DNA from: Microbacterium esteraromaticum
GTDB taxonomy: Bacteria > Actinomycetota > Actinomycetes > Actinomycetales > Microbacteriaceae
Length of the DNA stretch: 64,000 bases
Reading direction: 5' to 3'
Assembly: GCF_017303215.1 (NCBI RefSeq)
Contig: NZ_JAEMWU010000003.1
Span: 166,539-230,538, forward strand
Below the pieces are notes generated by a model. That model searched no databases, was not told where the DNA came from, and was given only the letters and a program-made list of their open reading frames with translations. This document shows positions 1 to 7,645 of this stretch, piece after piece (the stretch's first letter is position 1; each line of letters opens with the position of its first letter). The position numbers were made by a program, and so were the translations under genes.

Positions 1-1
1 G

Positions 2-922
2 CCCTATGCGCTGCCGTTCCACGCGGCCGCCGGCGACAGCGCCGCGGCCTGGGGGAGCGGACTGGTCGCGTTGGCATCCATCGCCGGTCTGCTCGGCCTG
101 TGGGCCTTCCTCGTGCGCCGCCTGCTGACCGTCACCGAGCGTCCTTATGCCACACGAGAGCGGTCGGGCCTGGGCTGGTTCGGTCTGCTGCCGGCGAACG
201 CGTTCGGCGCGGTCGCCGCGCGCAGCCTGGTCTACTGGCTGCGTGACCGGCGTTACATCGTCAACGTGCTCGTCGTGCCGATCGCCGGCGTGCTCACGGT
301 CTTCCCCCTGATCGTCGCCGGCGTGCCGGTGTGGATCGCCGCACTGGTGCCGGTGCCGCTGATGGCGCTGTTCTTCGGCTGGCTCCCGCACAATGACGTC
401 GCGTACGACTCGACAGCTCTGTGGGTGCACGTCGCCAGCGGCGTACGCGGACTGCCCGACCGTCTCGGGCGGCTGGTGCCGGTGCTGATGGTGTCGATCC
501 CGGTGCTGGCGATCGCGATCTCGGTGACACTCGCGTTCATCGCCCAGTGGAGCCTGCTGCTGCCCTTCATCGGTGTGACGGCCGCCCTGCTGTTGAGCGC
601 GTTGGGCATGTCGAGCATCGCCTCGGTCGTGTTCCCCTACGCCGTCTCGCGCCCCGGCGACAGCCCGTTCCAGCAGCCGCAGCGCTCGTCGTCGCACGGG
701 TCGTTCGGCGCGGCCGGAACCTTCCTCGGCGCACTGGCCTTCAGCGCACCGACGATCTGGCTGTTCGCGCTCACGATCGCCGAGGGCGACCAGCACGCCC
801 CGGCGGCGTTCTGGGTGGGCATCCTGACCGGCGTGCTGGTGCTGTTCGGTGGAGCAGCCATCGGCGGTGCCATCTTCGAACGCAGCGGCGAGCGGCTGAT
901 GGAGTTCGTCGAGACGACCTGA
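2..922 (+). CDS. Integral membrane protein, probable ABC-type exporter permease (5' truncated by window edge)
   Basis: The reading frame is open from base 2, so the N-terminus lies outside the window and about 306 residues are visible. The visible part is a polytopic membrane protein with some eight hydrophobic stretches. A soluble stretch containing YWLRDRRYIVNVLVVP sits between two of them and resembles large actinobacterial ABC-2-like permease proteins of about 500 residues. No ATPase motif is present, so any nucleotide-binding partner would lie upstream of the window. The protein ends in a short charged tail (SGERLMEFVETT). The next gene begins 53 bp downstream behind its own promoter. 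The permease assignment is inference from topology and size; membrane localisation is well supported. Confidence 0.6.
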   Translation, partial: PYALPFHAAAGDSAAAWGSGLVALASIAGLLGLWAFLVRRLLTVTERPYATRERSGLGWFGLLPANAFGAVAARSLVYWLRDRRYIVNVLVVPIAGVLTVFPLIVAGVPVWIAALVPVPLMALFFGWLPHNDVAYDSTALWVHVASGVRGLPDRLGRLVPVLMVSIPVLAIAISVTLAFIAQWSLLLPFIGVTAALLLSALGMSSIASVVFPYAVSRPGDSPFQQPQRSSSHGSFGAAGTFLGALAFSAPTIWLFALTIAEGDQHAPAAFWVGILTGVLVLFGGAAIGGAIFERSGERLMEFVETT

Positions 923-975
923 TCGGTTGTGCAACCGCCGCGCCGTGAGCAGCCCGCGGCGGCTAGAATCGCGGC

Positions 976-1242
976 ATGAGTACTCCGCTGGACAGCCCCG
1001 ATCAGGGTGGCGTGGCAACACTTGATCGCGAACTCGAAGAACTCCTCCGCGAGGAGAACGTCGAGCCCGGCGACCATGAGCGCTTCTCGCACTACGTGAA
1101 GAAGGACAAGATCCTCGAATCGGCCATCACCGGCAAGCCGGTGCGCGCCCTGTGCGGTAAGAAGTGGACTCCGGGGCGCGACCCCGAGAAGTTCCCGATC
1201 TGCCCGACCTGCAAAGAGATCTACGAGTCGATGGTCCGCTGA
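976..1242 (+). CDS. DUF3039 family small zinc-ribbon-like protein
   Basis: An 88-residue protein. Likely metal ligands are His39, Cys60 and the CPTC pair at Cys76/Cys79, inside the characteristic tail GKKWTPGRDPEKFPICPTCK. This combination is the signature of the actinobacterial DUF3039 family, whose function is unknown. The start is fixed by a TAGAAT box at 964-969 exactly 6 nt before the ATG with no Shine-Dalgarno, suggesting a leaderless mRNA. It converges with pncB, leaving only 9 bp between the two stop codons. Confidence 0.85.
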   Translation: MSTPLDSPDQGGVATLDRELEELLREENVEPGDHERFSHYVKKDKILESAITGKPVRALCGKKWTPGRDPEKFPICPTCKEIYESMVR

Positions 1243-1251
1243 GCCGAGCGC

Positions 1252-2571
1252 TCAGTCCGCGTCGACGAACACGGTCGGGATCGCCGGGTCGGACTTGCTG
1301 AGCGCGAGCGCTCGCACCGGCAGCTCCTCGCGCACCCGCAGGTGATGTTCGCGAGCCGCTGCCGTACCCGCGGCACCCTCGTGCGCCGAGTCGATCTCGC
1401 CGCCGTCCACGAGCACGACCTGCAGGGCACGGGCATCCGGGTGCTCAGCGGCGCTGTCGACCTGCTCGAACCCGTCGGCCACCGAGATCGTCTCGGCGAC
1501 GGCCACGCCGTTCTGCAGCGCACGGAACGCCGACTTGCGCCCGCCCTTGGACCCCTTGTCGGCCGAAGCCTTCGCGACCGAGACCCATGCCCCGCTCGGG
1601 TCCTGACGCGCGACGAGCTTGTAGACCATCCCCGCGGTCGGGTACCCGGACCCGGTCACCACCGAGGTGCCGACGCCGTAGAAGTCCACCGGTGACGCCG
1701 CGAGAGCGGCGATGGCGTATTCGTCGAGATCGCTGGTGACGGTGATCGCCGTCTCGGTCGCGCCCAGTTCGTCCAATTGAGTGCGTACCGCGGCGGCCAC
1801 CAGCGGCAGGTCGCCCGAGTCGAGGCGTACGCCGCCCAGTCCGGTTCCGGCGACGCGGATCGCCGTCTCGACGCCGGTGCGGATGTCGTAGGTGTCGATG
1901 AGCAGCGTGGTCTCCACGCCCAGGCTCTCGACCTGCGAGCGGAACGCCGCCTCTTCGGAGTCGTGTAGCAGCGTCCACGAATGAGCGGCGGTGCCCATCG
2001 TCGGGATGCCCCAGCGGCGGCCCGCCTCGAGGTTGCTCGTGGCCGCGAAGCCGGCGATGTAGGCGGCCCGTGCTGCGGCGACGGCCGACTGCTCGGCGGC
2101 CCGACGGGAACCCATCTCGGCCAGTGGGCGCTCGCCCGCGGCGATGCTCATGCGTGAGGCGGCCGTCGCGACCGCCGAGTCGTGGTTCAGCACGCTCAGC
2201 GCGAGCGTTTCAAGCACCACGGCGTCGGCGAAACTGCCCTCGACGGTGAGGATCGGCGAACCGGGGAAGTACAGCTCACCGTCGCGGTATCCGCGGATCG
2301 TGCCGGTGAAGCGGTAATCCTCCAGGTAGCGCAGGGCGGCAGCATCCACCACATCGTTGTCACGCAGGTACCGCAGCTCGTCCTCACCGAAGTGGAAATC
2401 GCGCAGCAGCGTGAGCAGCCGGCCCACACCGGCGACGACGCCGAAACGGCGTCCGCCCGATAGACGGCGCGAGAACAGCTCGAAGACGCTGGGGCGTTGC
2501 GCCGTTCCGTCGCGCAGCGACGCGGCGAGCATGGTCAGTTCGTACCGGTCGGTGAGGAACGCGGAGCTCAT
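1252..2571 (-). CDS. pncB: Nicotinate phosphoribosyltransferase
   Basis: A 439-residue enzyme of the Preiss-Handler NAD salvage pathway that joins nicotinate to PRPP in an ATP-stimulated reaction. The N-terminal TDRYELTMLAASLRDG and the later GTAAHSW and VRLDSGDL motifs are typical of actinobacterial PncB. An in-frame start 102 bp further upstream is possible, but the start at 2571 gives the usual family length and N-terminus. It is also preceded by a TACACT box (minus strand of 2578-2583) 6 nt upstream, consistent with leaderless expression. The gene is divergent from murQ, 102 bp away, so the two share a regulatory region. Confidence 0.93.
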   Translation of the reverse strand: MSSAFLTDRYELTMLAASLRDGTAQRPSVFELFSRRLSGGRRFGVVAGVGRLLTLLRDFHFGEDELRYLRDNDVVDAAALRYLEDYRFTGTIRGYRDGELYFPGSPILTVEGSFADAVVLETLALSVLNHDSAVATAASRMSIAAGERPLAEMGSRRAAEQSAVAAARAAYIAGFAATSNLEAGRRWGIPTMGTAAHSWTLLHDSEEAAFRSQVESLGVETTLLIDTYDIRTGVETAIRVAGTGLGGVRLDSGDLPLVAAAVRTQLDELGATETAITVTSDLDEYAIAALAASPVDFYGVGTSVVTGSGYPTAGMVYKLVARQDPSGAWVSVAKASADKGSKGGRKSAFRALQNGVAVAETISVADGFEQVDSAAEHPDARALQVVLVDGGEIDSAHEGAAGTAAAREHHLRVREELPVRALALSKSDPAIPTVFVDAD

Positions 2572-2673
2572 CGGCCCAGTGTATCGAGGGCGCGCATCGG
2601 CAATACTGATCAGCGGGCTCCGACCCTCCGACGGCGACCGCCGCCGGGCACCCGCCGACCGGAGAACACTCAC

Positions 2674-3609
2674 ATGTCAGATCGTGAACAGCTGCGCGCC
2701 ACCCTGGGAACACTCGCCACCGAGGGCGTCGACCCCGCCTTCGCCGAGCTTGATGTGCTCGCGACCGGCGACCAGGTCGCCCTGATGGCCGAGCAGGGCA
2801 TCGTCGCGGCGCAGGCCGTCGCCGCCGAGCGTGAGAGCATCGCCCATGCCGTGGATGGCATCGTCGAGCGACTGCGACGCGGCGGGCGCCTCGTCTACAT
2901 CGGCGCCGGCACGGCCGGACGCATGGGGGTGCTGGATGCCAGTGAGATCCCGCCCACGTTCGGCACCGATCCGTCGCTGGTGACGGGACTGATCGCCGGT
3001 GGCGAGCATGCGCTGCGCAACGCCGTCGAGAACGCCGAGGACGACCGCGACGCCGGCGCGCTCGCGGTGGCCGAGCTCGGCCCCGACGACGCGCTCGTCG
3101 GGATCTCGGCCTCGGGGCGCACCCCCTATGTCGCTGCCGCCCTGCACACCGCGCGCGAGCGGGGTGCCTTCACCGTGAGCCTGGCGTGCAACCGTGACGC
3201 CGAGATCTCGCAGGGCGTCGATGTCGCCATCGAGGTCGTCGTGGGCCCCGAGGTCGTCGCAGGCTCCACCCGGCTCAAGGCCGGTACGGCGCAGAAGCTC
3301 GTGCTGAACACGCTCTCGACGTTGGCGATGGTGCAGTCGGGCAAGGTCTACGGAAACCTGATGGTCGATGTGCAGTCGACCAACGAGAAGCTGCGCGTAC
3401 GCGCCGAACGCACCGTCATGCACGCCACGGCGTGCTCGCCCGAGCAGGCGGCATCGGCACTCAGCGACGCGGGGGGATCGGTGAAGCTCGCCATCGCGAT
3501 CGTCGAGACCGGAGCGGACTCTGCCACGGCCCGCGCCGCGCTCGACGCGGCCGGGGGCAATCTGCGCCAGGCGCTGGCAGCGACGCGGGCGGGTGGACGG
3601 CCCGACTAG
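2674..3609 (+). CDS. murQ: N-acetylmuramic acid 6-phosphate etherase
   Basis: A 311-residue SIS-domain enzyme that cleaves the D-lactyl ether of MurNAc-6-P to give GlcNAc-6-P during cell-wall recycling. The glycine-rich phosphosugar-binding segment [17 protein letters not shown] and the later [11 protein letters not shown] are diagnostic, as is [18 protein letters not shown]. The C-terminal helical stretch resembles the UBA-like tail of MurQ. The start at 2674 was chosen because homology begins there and a GGAGAA Shine-Dalgarno precedes it. murI follows 11 bp downstream, placing two peptidoglycan-precursor functions together. Confidence 0.93.
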   Translation: MSDREQLRATLGTLATEGVDPAFAELDVLATGDQVALMAEQGIVAAQAVAAERESIAHAVDGIVERLRRGGRLVYIGAGTAGRMGVLDASEIPPTFGTDPSLVTGLIAGGEHALRNAVENAEDDRDAGALAVAELGPDDALVGISASGRTPYVAAALHTARERGAFTVSLACNRDAEISQGVDVAIEVVVGPEVVAGSTRLKAGTAQKLVLNTLSTLAMVQSGKVYGNLMVDVQSTNEKLRVRAERTVMHATACSPEQAASALSDAGGSVKLAIAIVETGADSATARAALDAAGGNLRQALAATRAGGRPD

Positions 3610-3620
3610 GCTGGATGATC

Positions 3621-4484
3621 ATGAACGACGCGCCCATCGGCATCTTCGACTCCGGAGTCGGCGGGCTCACGGTCGCCAGGGCCATCCGCGCTCAGCTGCC
3701 GCGCGAATCGATCGTCTACATCGGTGACACCGCGCATTCACCGTACGGCCCCAAGCCGATCGCCGATGTGCGCCGGTACAGCCTCGAGGTGCTCGACACG
3801 CTCGTCGATCAGGGCGTCAAGATGCTCGTGATCGCGTGCAACACCGCATCGGCGGCCGTGCTGCGCGACGCCCGTGAGCGCTATGACGTGCCCGTCGTCG
3901 AAGTCATCGGTCCTGCCGTGCGCCGTGCCGTCTCGACCACGCGCAACGGACGTGTCGGCGTGATCGGCACGATCGGCACGATCGGCTCGCGCGCCTACCA
4001 GGACATGCTCGAGGTCAATGAGCGGCTCGAGGTCTTCACCGCCGCCTGCCCGCGATTCGTCGAGTTCGTCGAGGCCGGCATCACCGGGTCGCCCGAGGTG
4101 CTCGCCACAGCCGAGGACTACCTGGCACCGCTGCGGCAGGCCGACGTCGACACGCTCGTGCTCGGGTGCACGCACTACCCGTTTCTGCGTGGTGCCATCA
4201 GCTACGTGATGGGCGACGGCGTCTCGCTCGTCTCCAGCGATGATGAGACCGCCGCCGACGTGTACCGGCAGCTCGTGCGCGGCGACCTGCTGGCGTCGCC
4301 TGACGCCGTGCCCACCTACACCTACGAGGCGACCGGTCAATCGGCCGATGACTTCGCCACGCTCGCCAACCGGCTGATGGGCCGTGAGGTACGCGATGTG
4401 CAGCTGGTGCAGACCGGCGTCATCGTGCTGCCCGAGCTCGCCGGCCCCGACGGCACCGATTTCACAGATGCCGCCCGGCACTGA
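3621..4484 (+). CDS. murI: Glutamate racemase
   Basis: A 287-residue enzyme converting L-glutamate to D-glutamate for peptidoglycan. The N-terminal [13 protein letters not shown] and the first catalytic cysteine in IACNTASA, followed by the second in VLGCTHYPF, identify MurI. Two in-frame ATGs lie at 3615 and 3621. A TAGGCT box at 3607-3612 lies only 2 nt before the first and 8 nt before the second, so 3621 is favoured as a leaderless start. The repeat coding GTIGTIGS (around 3965-3990) is a short 9-bp tandem duplication. rph follows 19 bp later. Confidence 0.94.
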   Translation: MNDAPIGIFDSGVGGLTVARAIRAQLPRESIVYIGDTAHSPYGPKPIADVRRYSLEVLDTLVDQGVKMLVIACNTASAAVLRDARERYDVPVVEVIGPAVRRAVSTTRNGRVGVIGTIGTIGSRAYQDMLEVNERLEVFTAACPRFVEFVEAGITGSPEVLATAEDYLAPLRQADVDTLVLGCTHYPFLRGAISYVMGDGVSLVSSDDETAADVYRQLVRGDLLASPDAVPTYTYEATGQSADDFATLANRLMGREVRDVQLVQTGVIVLPELAGPDGTDFTDAARH

Positions 4485-4503
4485 ACCCTTTCGAGAGGAC
4501 ACC

Positions 4504-5241
4504 ATGACCGACATCGTCCGCGCAGACGGCCGCAGCACCGATCAGCTCCGTGAGATCACCATCGAACGCGGCTGGGCTGCGCACGCCGAGGGATCCGCGC
4601 TGATCAGCTTCGGGGGCACGAAGGTGCTGTGCACCGCCTCGTTCACCAACGGCGTGCCCCGGTGGCTGACGGGCAAGGGCAAGGGCTGGGTCACGGCCGA
4701 GTACGCGATGCTGCCGCGCGCCACCAACTCGCGCAACGACCGCGAGAGCGTCAAGGGACGCATCGGCGGACGCACGCACGAGATCTCTCGGCTGATCGGG
4801 CGCGCGCTGCGCGCCGTGGTCGACACCAAGGCCCTGGGCGAGAACACCATCGTCATCGACTGCGACGTGCTGCAGGCAGACGGCGGCACCCGTACGGCGG
4901 CGATCACCGGTGCGTACGTGGCACTGGCGGATGCGATCGAATGGGGCCGCGAGAAGAAGTTCATCGGCAAGAACGCCACGCCGCTGCTGGATTCGGTCGC
5001 GGCCGTCTCGGTGGGCATCATCGACGGCGAGCCGATGCTCGATCTGGCCTATGTCGAGGACGTGCGCGCAGAGACCGACATGAACGTCGTCGTCACCGGC
5101 CGCGGGCTGTTCGTCGAGGTGCAGGGCACCGCCGAGGGAGCGCCGTTCGACAAGCGCGAGCTCGATGCCCTCACCGAGCTCGGCATGAACGGCTGCGCCG
5201 AGCTCAAGCAGCACCAGCTGACCGCACTGGCGGCCGAGTGA
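4504..5241 (+). CDS. rph: Ribonuclease PH
   Basis: A 245-residue phosphorolytic 3'-5' exoribonuclease that trims tRNA 3' ends. Family motifs include [14 protein letters not shown] at the N-terminus, [25 protein letters not shown] and [22 protein letters not shown] Shine-Dalgarno lies just before the ATG. Its TGA overlaps the ATG of rdgB by 1 bp, so the two are translationally coupled. The rph-rdgB pairing is conserved in many bacteria. Confidence 0.95.
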   Translation: MTDIVRADGRSTDQLREITIERGWAAHAEGSALISFGGTKVLCTASFTNGVPRWLTGKGKGWVTAEYAMLPRATNSRNDRESVKGRIGGRTHEISRLIGRALRAVVDTKALGENTIVIDCDVLQADGGTRTAAITGAYVALADAIEWGREKKFIGKNATPLLDSVAAVSVGIIDGEPMLDLAYVEDVRAETDMNVVVTGRGLFVEVQGTAEGAPFDKRELDALTELGMNGCAELKQHQLTALAAE

Positions 5242-5834
5242 TGCGGGTCGTTCTCGCCACCCACAACCCGCACAAGATCGCCGAGCTGCAGCAGATCGTC
5301 GCTCTCACCCGGCCCGATCTCGAGGTCGTCGGCTACGACGGGCCCGAGCCGGTCGAGGATGGCGTGACGTTCGCCGAGAACGCTCTGATCAAGGCGCGCG
5401 CCGCGGCGGCGCACACGGGTCTTGCCGCTGTCGCCGACGACTCGGGCATCTGTGTGGACGTGCTCGGCGGGTCACCCGGGGTCTTCTCGGCCTACTGGGC
5501 GGGGCAGAAGAAGGATGCCGTCGCGAACCTCGACCTGCTGCTGGACCAGCTGCGAGACATCGCCGATCCGCACCGCGCGGCGCAGTTCCGCTCGACGATC
5601 GCGCTGGTGACCGCCGACGGCGCTGAGCACGTGGTCGAGGGCATCTGGGCGGGCAGGCTCGCGCATGCTGCGGCGGGGGAGGGCGGCTTCGGCTACGACC
5701 CGATCTTCATCCCGGCCGGTCAGGATCCGGCATCCGAGCGCACGGTCGCGGAGTTCTCAGCCGACGAGAAGCAGGCACAGTCGCACCGTGCGCGGGCGTT
5801 CGCCGCGCTGGTGCCGCTGCTGGAGAACCTCTAG
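5241..5834 (+). CDS. rdgB: Non-canonical purine NTP pyrophosphatase (dITP/XTP house-cleaning)
   Basis: A 197-residue Ham1/RdgB enzyme that hydrolyses dITP, dXTP and related nucleotides to monophosphates, preventing their incorporation into DNA. The opening VLATHNPHKIAEL, the GVTFAENALIKARAAA loop, DDSGICVDVLGG and GFGYDPIF are the family signatures. It overlaps rph by 1 bp at the start. At its 3' end the stop codon interlocks with that of the convergent DedA gene in a CTAG palindrome, a 4-bp overlap. Confidence 0.95.
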   Translation: MRVVLATHNPHKIAELQQIVALTRPDLEVVGYDGPEPVEDGVTFAENALIKARAAAAHTGLAAVADDSGICVDVLGGSPGVFSAYWAGQKKDAVANLDLLLDQLRDIADPHRAAQFRSTIALVTADGAEHVVEGIWAGRLAHAAAGEGGFGYDPIFIPAGQDPASERTVAEFSADEKQAQSHRARAFAALVPLLENL

Positions 5835-6529
5835 CCGAGCTCAGCGGGGCCGGTGCCGTTCGCCTCGCTGATCCGGCGGCGGCGCAGCCGCAGCAGTCGC
5901 GCGACGACGAACCAGATCATCAGCAGGGCGATCACGACGAGCACGGCCTTCGACAGCACGCCGCTCCATCGTTCGAGCACGGGGTCGATGGCGGGTCCGA
6001 ACGCGAAGCCGAGGCCGATCCAGATGCCGTTCCAGATCGCCGAGCCCAGGAACGTGTACGTGGTGAACTTCCACAGCGGCATCCGCTCGATGCCCGCGGG
6101 GATCGAGACGAACGAGCGCACCAGCGGTACGCACCGCCCGACGAACACGGCAACGCCGCCCCAGCGCTGGAAGAACACCTCGGCCTTGTCGAAGTCGTCG
6201 GTGTCCATCAGCGGGATGCGGCCGACCAGCCGGCGCGTGCGGTCGCGTCCGAGCGCGGCACCCAGCGCGTACCAGATCCATGCTCCGACGAGCGCGCCGG
6301 CGGTGGCGGCGATCCACGCACCCCAGAAGCTCATCAGCCCCGCGTAGGCGAGAAAACCGGCCCCGGGCAGGATCGCCTCGGAGGGCACCGGCGGAACGAA
6401 CGTCTCGATCAGCACGGCGACGCCGACGCCGACCTCACCGAGCGACTGCATCAGCGAGAGCACCCAGCCGATGAATCCCTCGTACTGGGCATCGGCGGCG
6501 CTGCGCGCCACAAGCGCACTCGTGATCAT
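5831..6529 (-). CDS. DedA family membrane protein
   Basis: A 232-residue DedA/SNARE-associated-type membrane protein; related proteins recycle undecaprenyl-phosphate or other polyprenyl carriers across the membrane. The conserved PPVPSEAILPGAGFLAY motif (ExxxPxP-like) and GRCVPLVRSFVSIPAGIERM with its essential arginines are present, along with several TM helices and a basic C-terminus. The frame remains open for a further 1.1 kb upstream, but that extension lies antisense to the divergent CDF transporter gene and is spurious. The ATG at 6529 gives the normal family length. A second DedA paralogue lies at 10932-11636. Confidence 0.88.
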   Translation of the reverse strand: MITSALVARSAADAQYEGFIGWVLSLMQSLGEVGVGVAVLIETFVPPVPSEAILPGAGFLAYAGLMSFWGAWIAATAGALVGAWIWYALGAALGRDRTRRLVGRIPLMDTDDFDKAEVFFQRWGGVAVFVGRCVPLVRSFVSIPAGIERMPLWKFTTYTFLGSAIWNGIWIGLGFAFGPAIDPVLERWSGVLSKAVLVVIALLMIWFVVARLLRLRRRRISEANGTGPAELG

Positions 6530-6634
6530 CTGCGTCGTCCTCTCGTCTCGCGACGCAGGTGCGTCCCTCCCATCGTGCCATGCGCGGGCGCACACGACCT
6601 GAACACGCACTGCGCGACGGAGCCCGCGATGCCG

Positions 6635-6655
6635 ATGAGAATCGTTACCGTTCCC
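6635..6655 (+). promoter_or_regulatory. Possible Zur-like metalloregulator site upstream of the CDF exporter
   Basis: The stretch ATGAGAATCGTTACCGTTC is an imperfect inverted repeat whose left half (TGAGAATCGTT) resembles actinobacterial Zur boxes. It lies about 50 bp upstream of the TAGCCT -10 box (6695-6700) of the cation exporter. The match is by eye and only one half is good, so this is suggestive. Confidence 0.3.
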
Positions 6656-6706
6656 GACTGCGCGAAACCGGCATCCGCGGGCATTCGCCCGGCCTAGCCT
6701 GGAGGC

Positions 6707-7627
6707 ATGCACGATCACGCACCTGCCCCCGGCGGCATCCGCGGCGCCGGAAACCGCCGCCTGCTTGCCATCTCGCTCGCACTGACCGCCACGATCATGG
6801 TGGTGCAGGTGATCGGCGCGATCCTGTCGGGGTCCCTGGCGCTGCTGGCCGATGCAGCGCACATGTTCACCGACTCGTCCGCACTGGTGATCGCGCTGAT
6901 CGCCAGCATCGTCGCGGCGCGCCCGGCCGACGACCGCCGCACCTTCGGCTACCAGCGGGCCGAGGTCTTCGGCGCGCTGATCAACGCCATCATCCTGATC
7001 GTGCTGATGGTGGTCGTCGCCGTACAAGGCGTCGGGCGGCTGATCGACCCGGGTGACGCCGAGGTCGCCGGACCGCTGATGCTGATCGTCGCCGTCATCG
7101 GCATGCTCGCCAACGCCGTGTCGATGTGGCTGCTGAGCGCAGCGCAGAAGACCAGCATCAACGTGCGGGGCGCCTACCTGGAGGTCATGGGTGACCTGAT
7201 CGGCTCGGCGTTCGTGATCATCGCCGCCGTCGTGATCGTGACGACGGGGTGGATGCCGGCTGACGCGATCGCCTCGTTGCTGATTGCGGCGATGATCCTG
7301 CCGCGCGCGATCTCGTTGCTGCGCGAGGTGTTCTCGGTGCTCGCCGAGTCGGCGCCCAAGGGCATGGCGGTGAGCGAGATCCGCACGCACCTGAAGGTGT
7401 ATGACGGGGTCGTCGACGTGCACGACGTGCACGTGTGGCAGCTGACGCGTGGCGCACCGGTGTTCACCGCGCACGTCGCGGTCGACCCTGCGGTGCTCGC
7501 GCAAGGGCGCTCGGCGCAGTTGCTGCAGGAGCTGCAGTCGTGCCTGGCCGATCATTTCGACGTCGAGCACTCGACGTTCCAGCTCGAACCCGCCGGGCAC
7601 GACGAGTGCGAGGCGACGCACGCCTGA
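6707..7627 (+). CDS. Cation diffusion facilitator (zinc/cobalt efflux) transporter
   Basis: A 306-residue CDF/ZnT-family antiporter. It opens with a short His-bearing N-terminus (MHDHAP). Six predicted TM helices follow, with HMFTDSSALVIAL in TM2 and a second HxxxD-like site in TM5 (EVMGDLIGSAFVI), which form the transport metal site. A C-terminal cytoplasmic dimerisation domain contains VHDVHVWQLTRG. A TAGCCT box at 6695-6700 sits 6 nt before the ATG, suggesting leaderless transcription, and a possible Zur-like palindrome lies further upstream. It diverges from the DedA gene. Metal specificity cannot be read from the sequence; zinc is most likely. Confidence 0.9.
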   Translation: MHDHAPAPGGIRGAGNRRLLAISLALTATIMVVQVIGAILSGSLALLADAAHMFTDSSALVIALIASIVAARPADDRRTFGYQRAEVFGALINAIILIVLMVVVAVQGVGRLIDPGDAEVAGPLMLIVAVIGMLANAVSMWLLSAAQKTSINVRGAYLEVMGDLIGSAFVIIAAVVIVTTGWMPADAIASLLIAAMILPRAISLLREVFSVLAESAPKGMAVSEIRTHLKVYDGVVDVHDVHVWQLTRGAPVFTAHVAVDPAVLAQGRSAQLLQELQSCLADHFDVEHSTFQLEPAGHDECEATHA

Positions 7628-7645
7628 GCGTGCCACCTGGTCGGC

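Noticed and set aside
6530..7636. N-terminal extension of the DedA gene by about 370 codons
   Set aside because: The extension is entirely antisense to the CDF transporter; family homology starts at the ATG at 6529.
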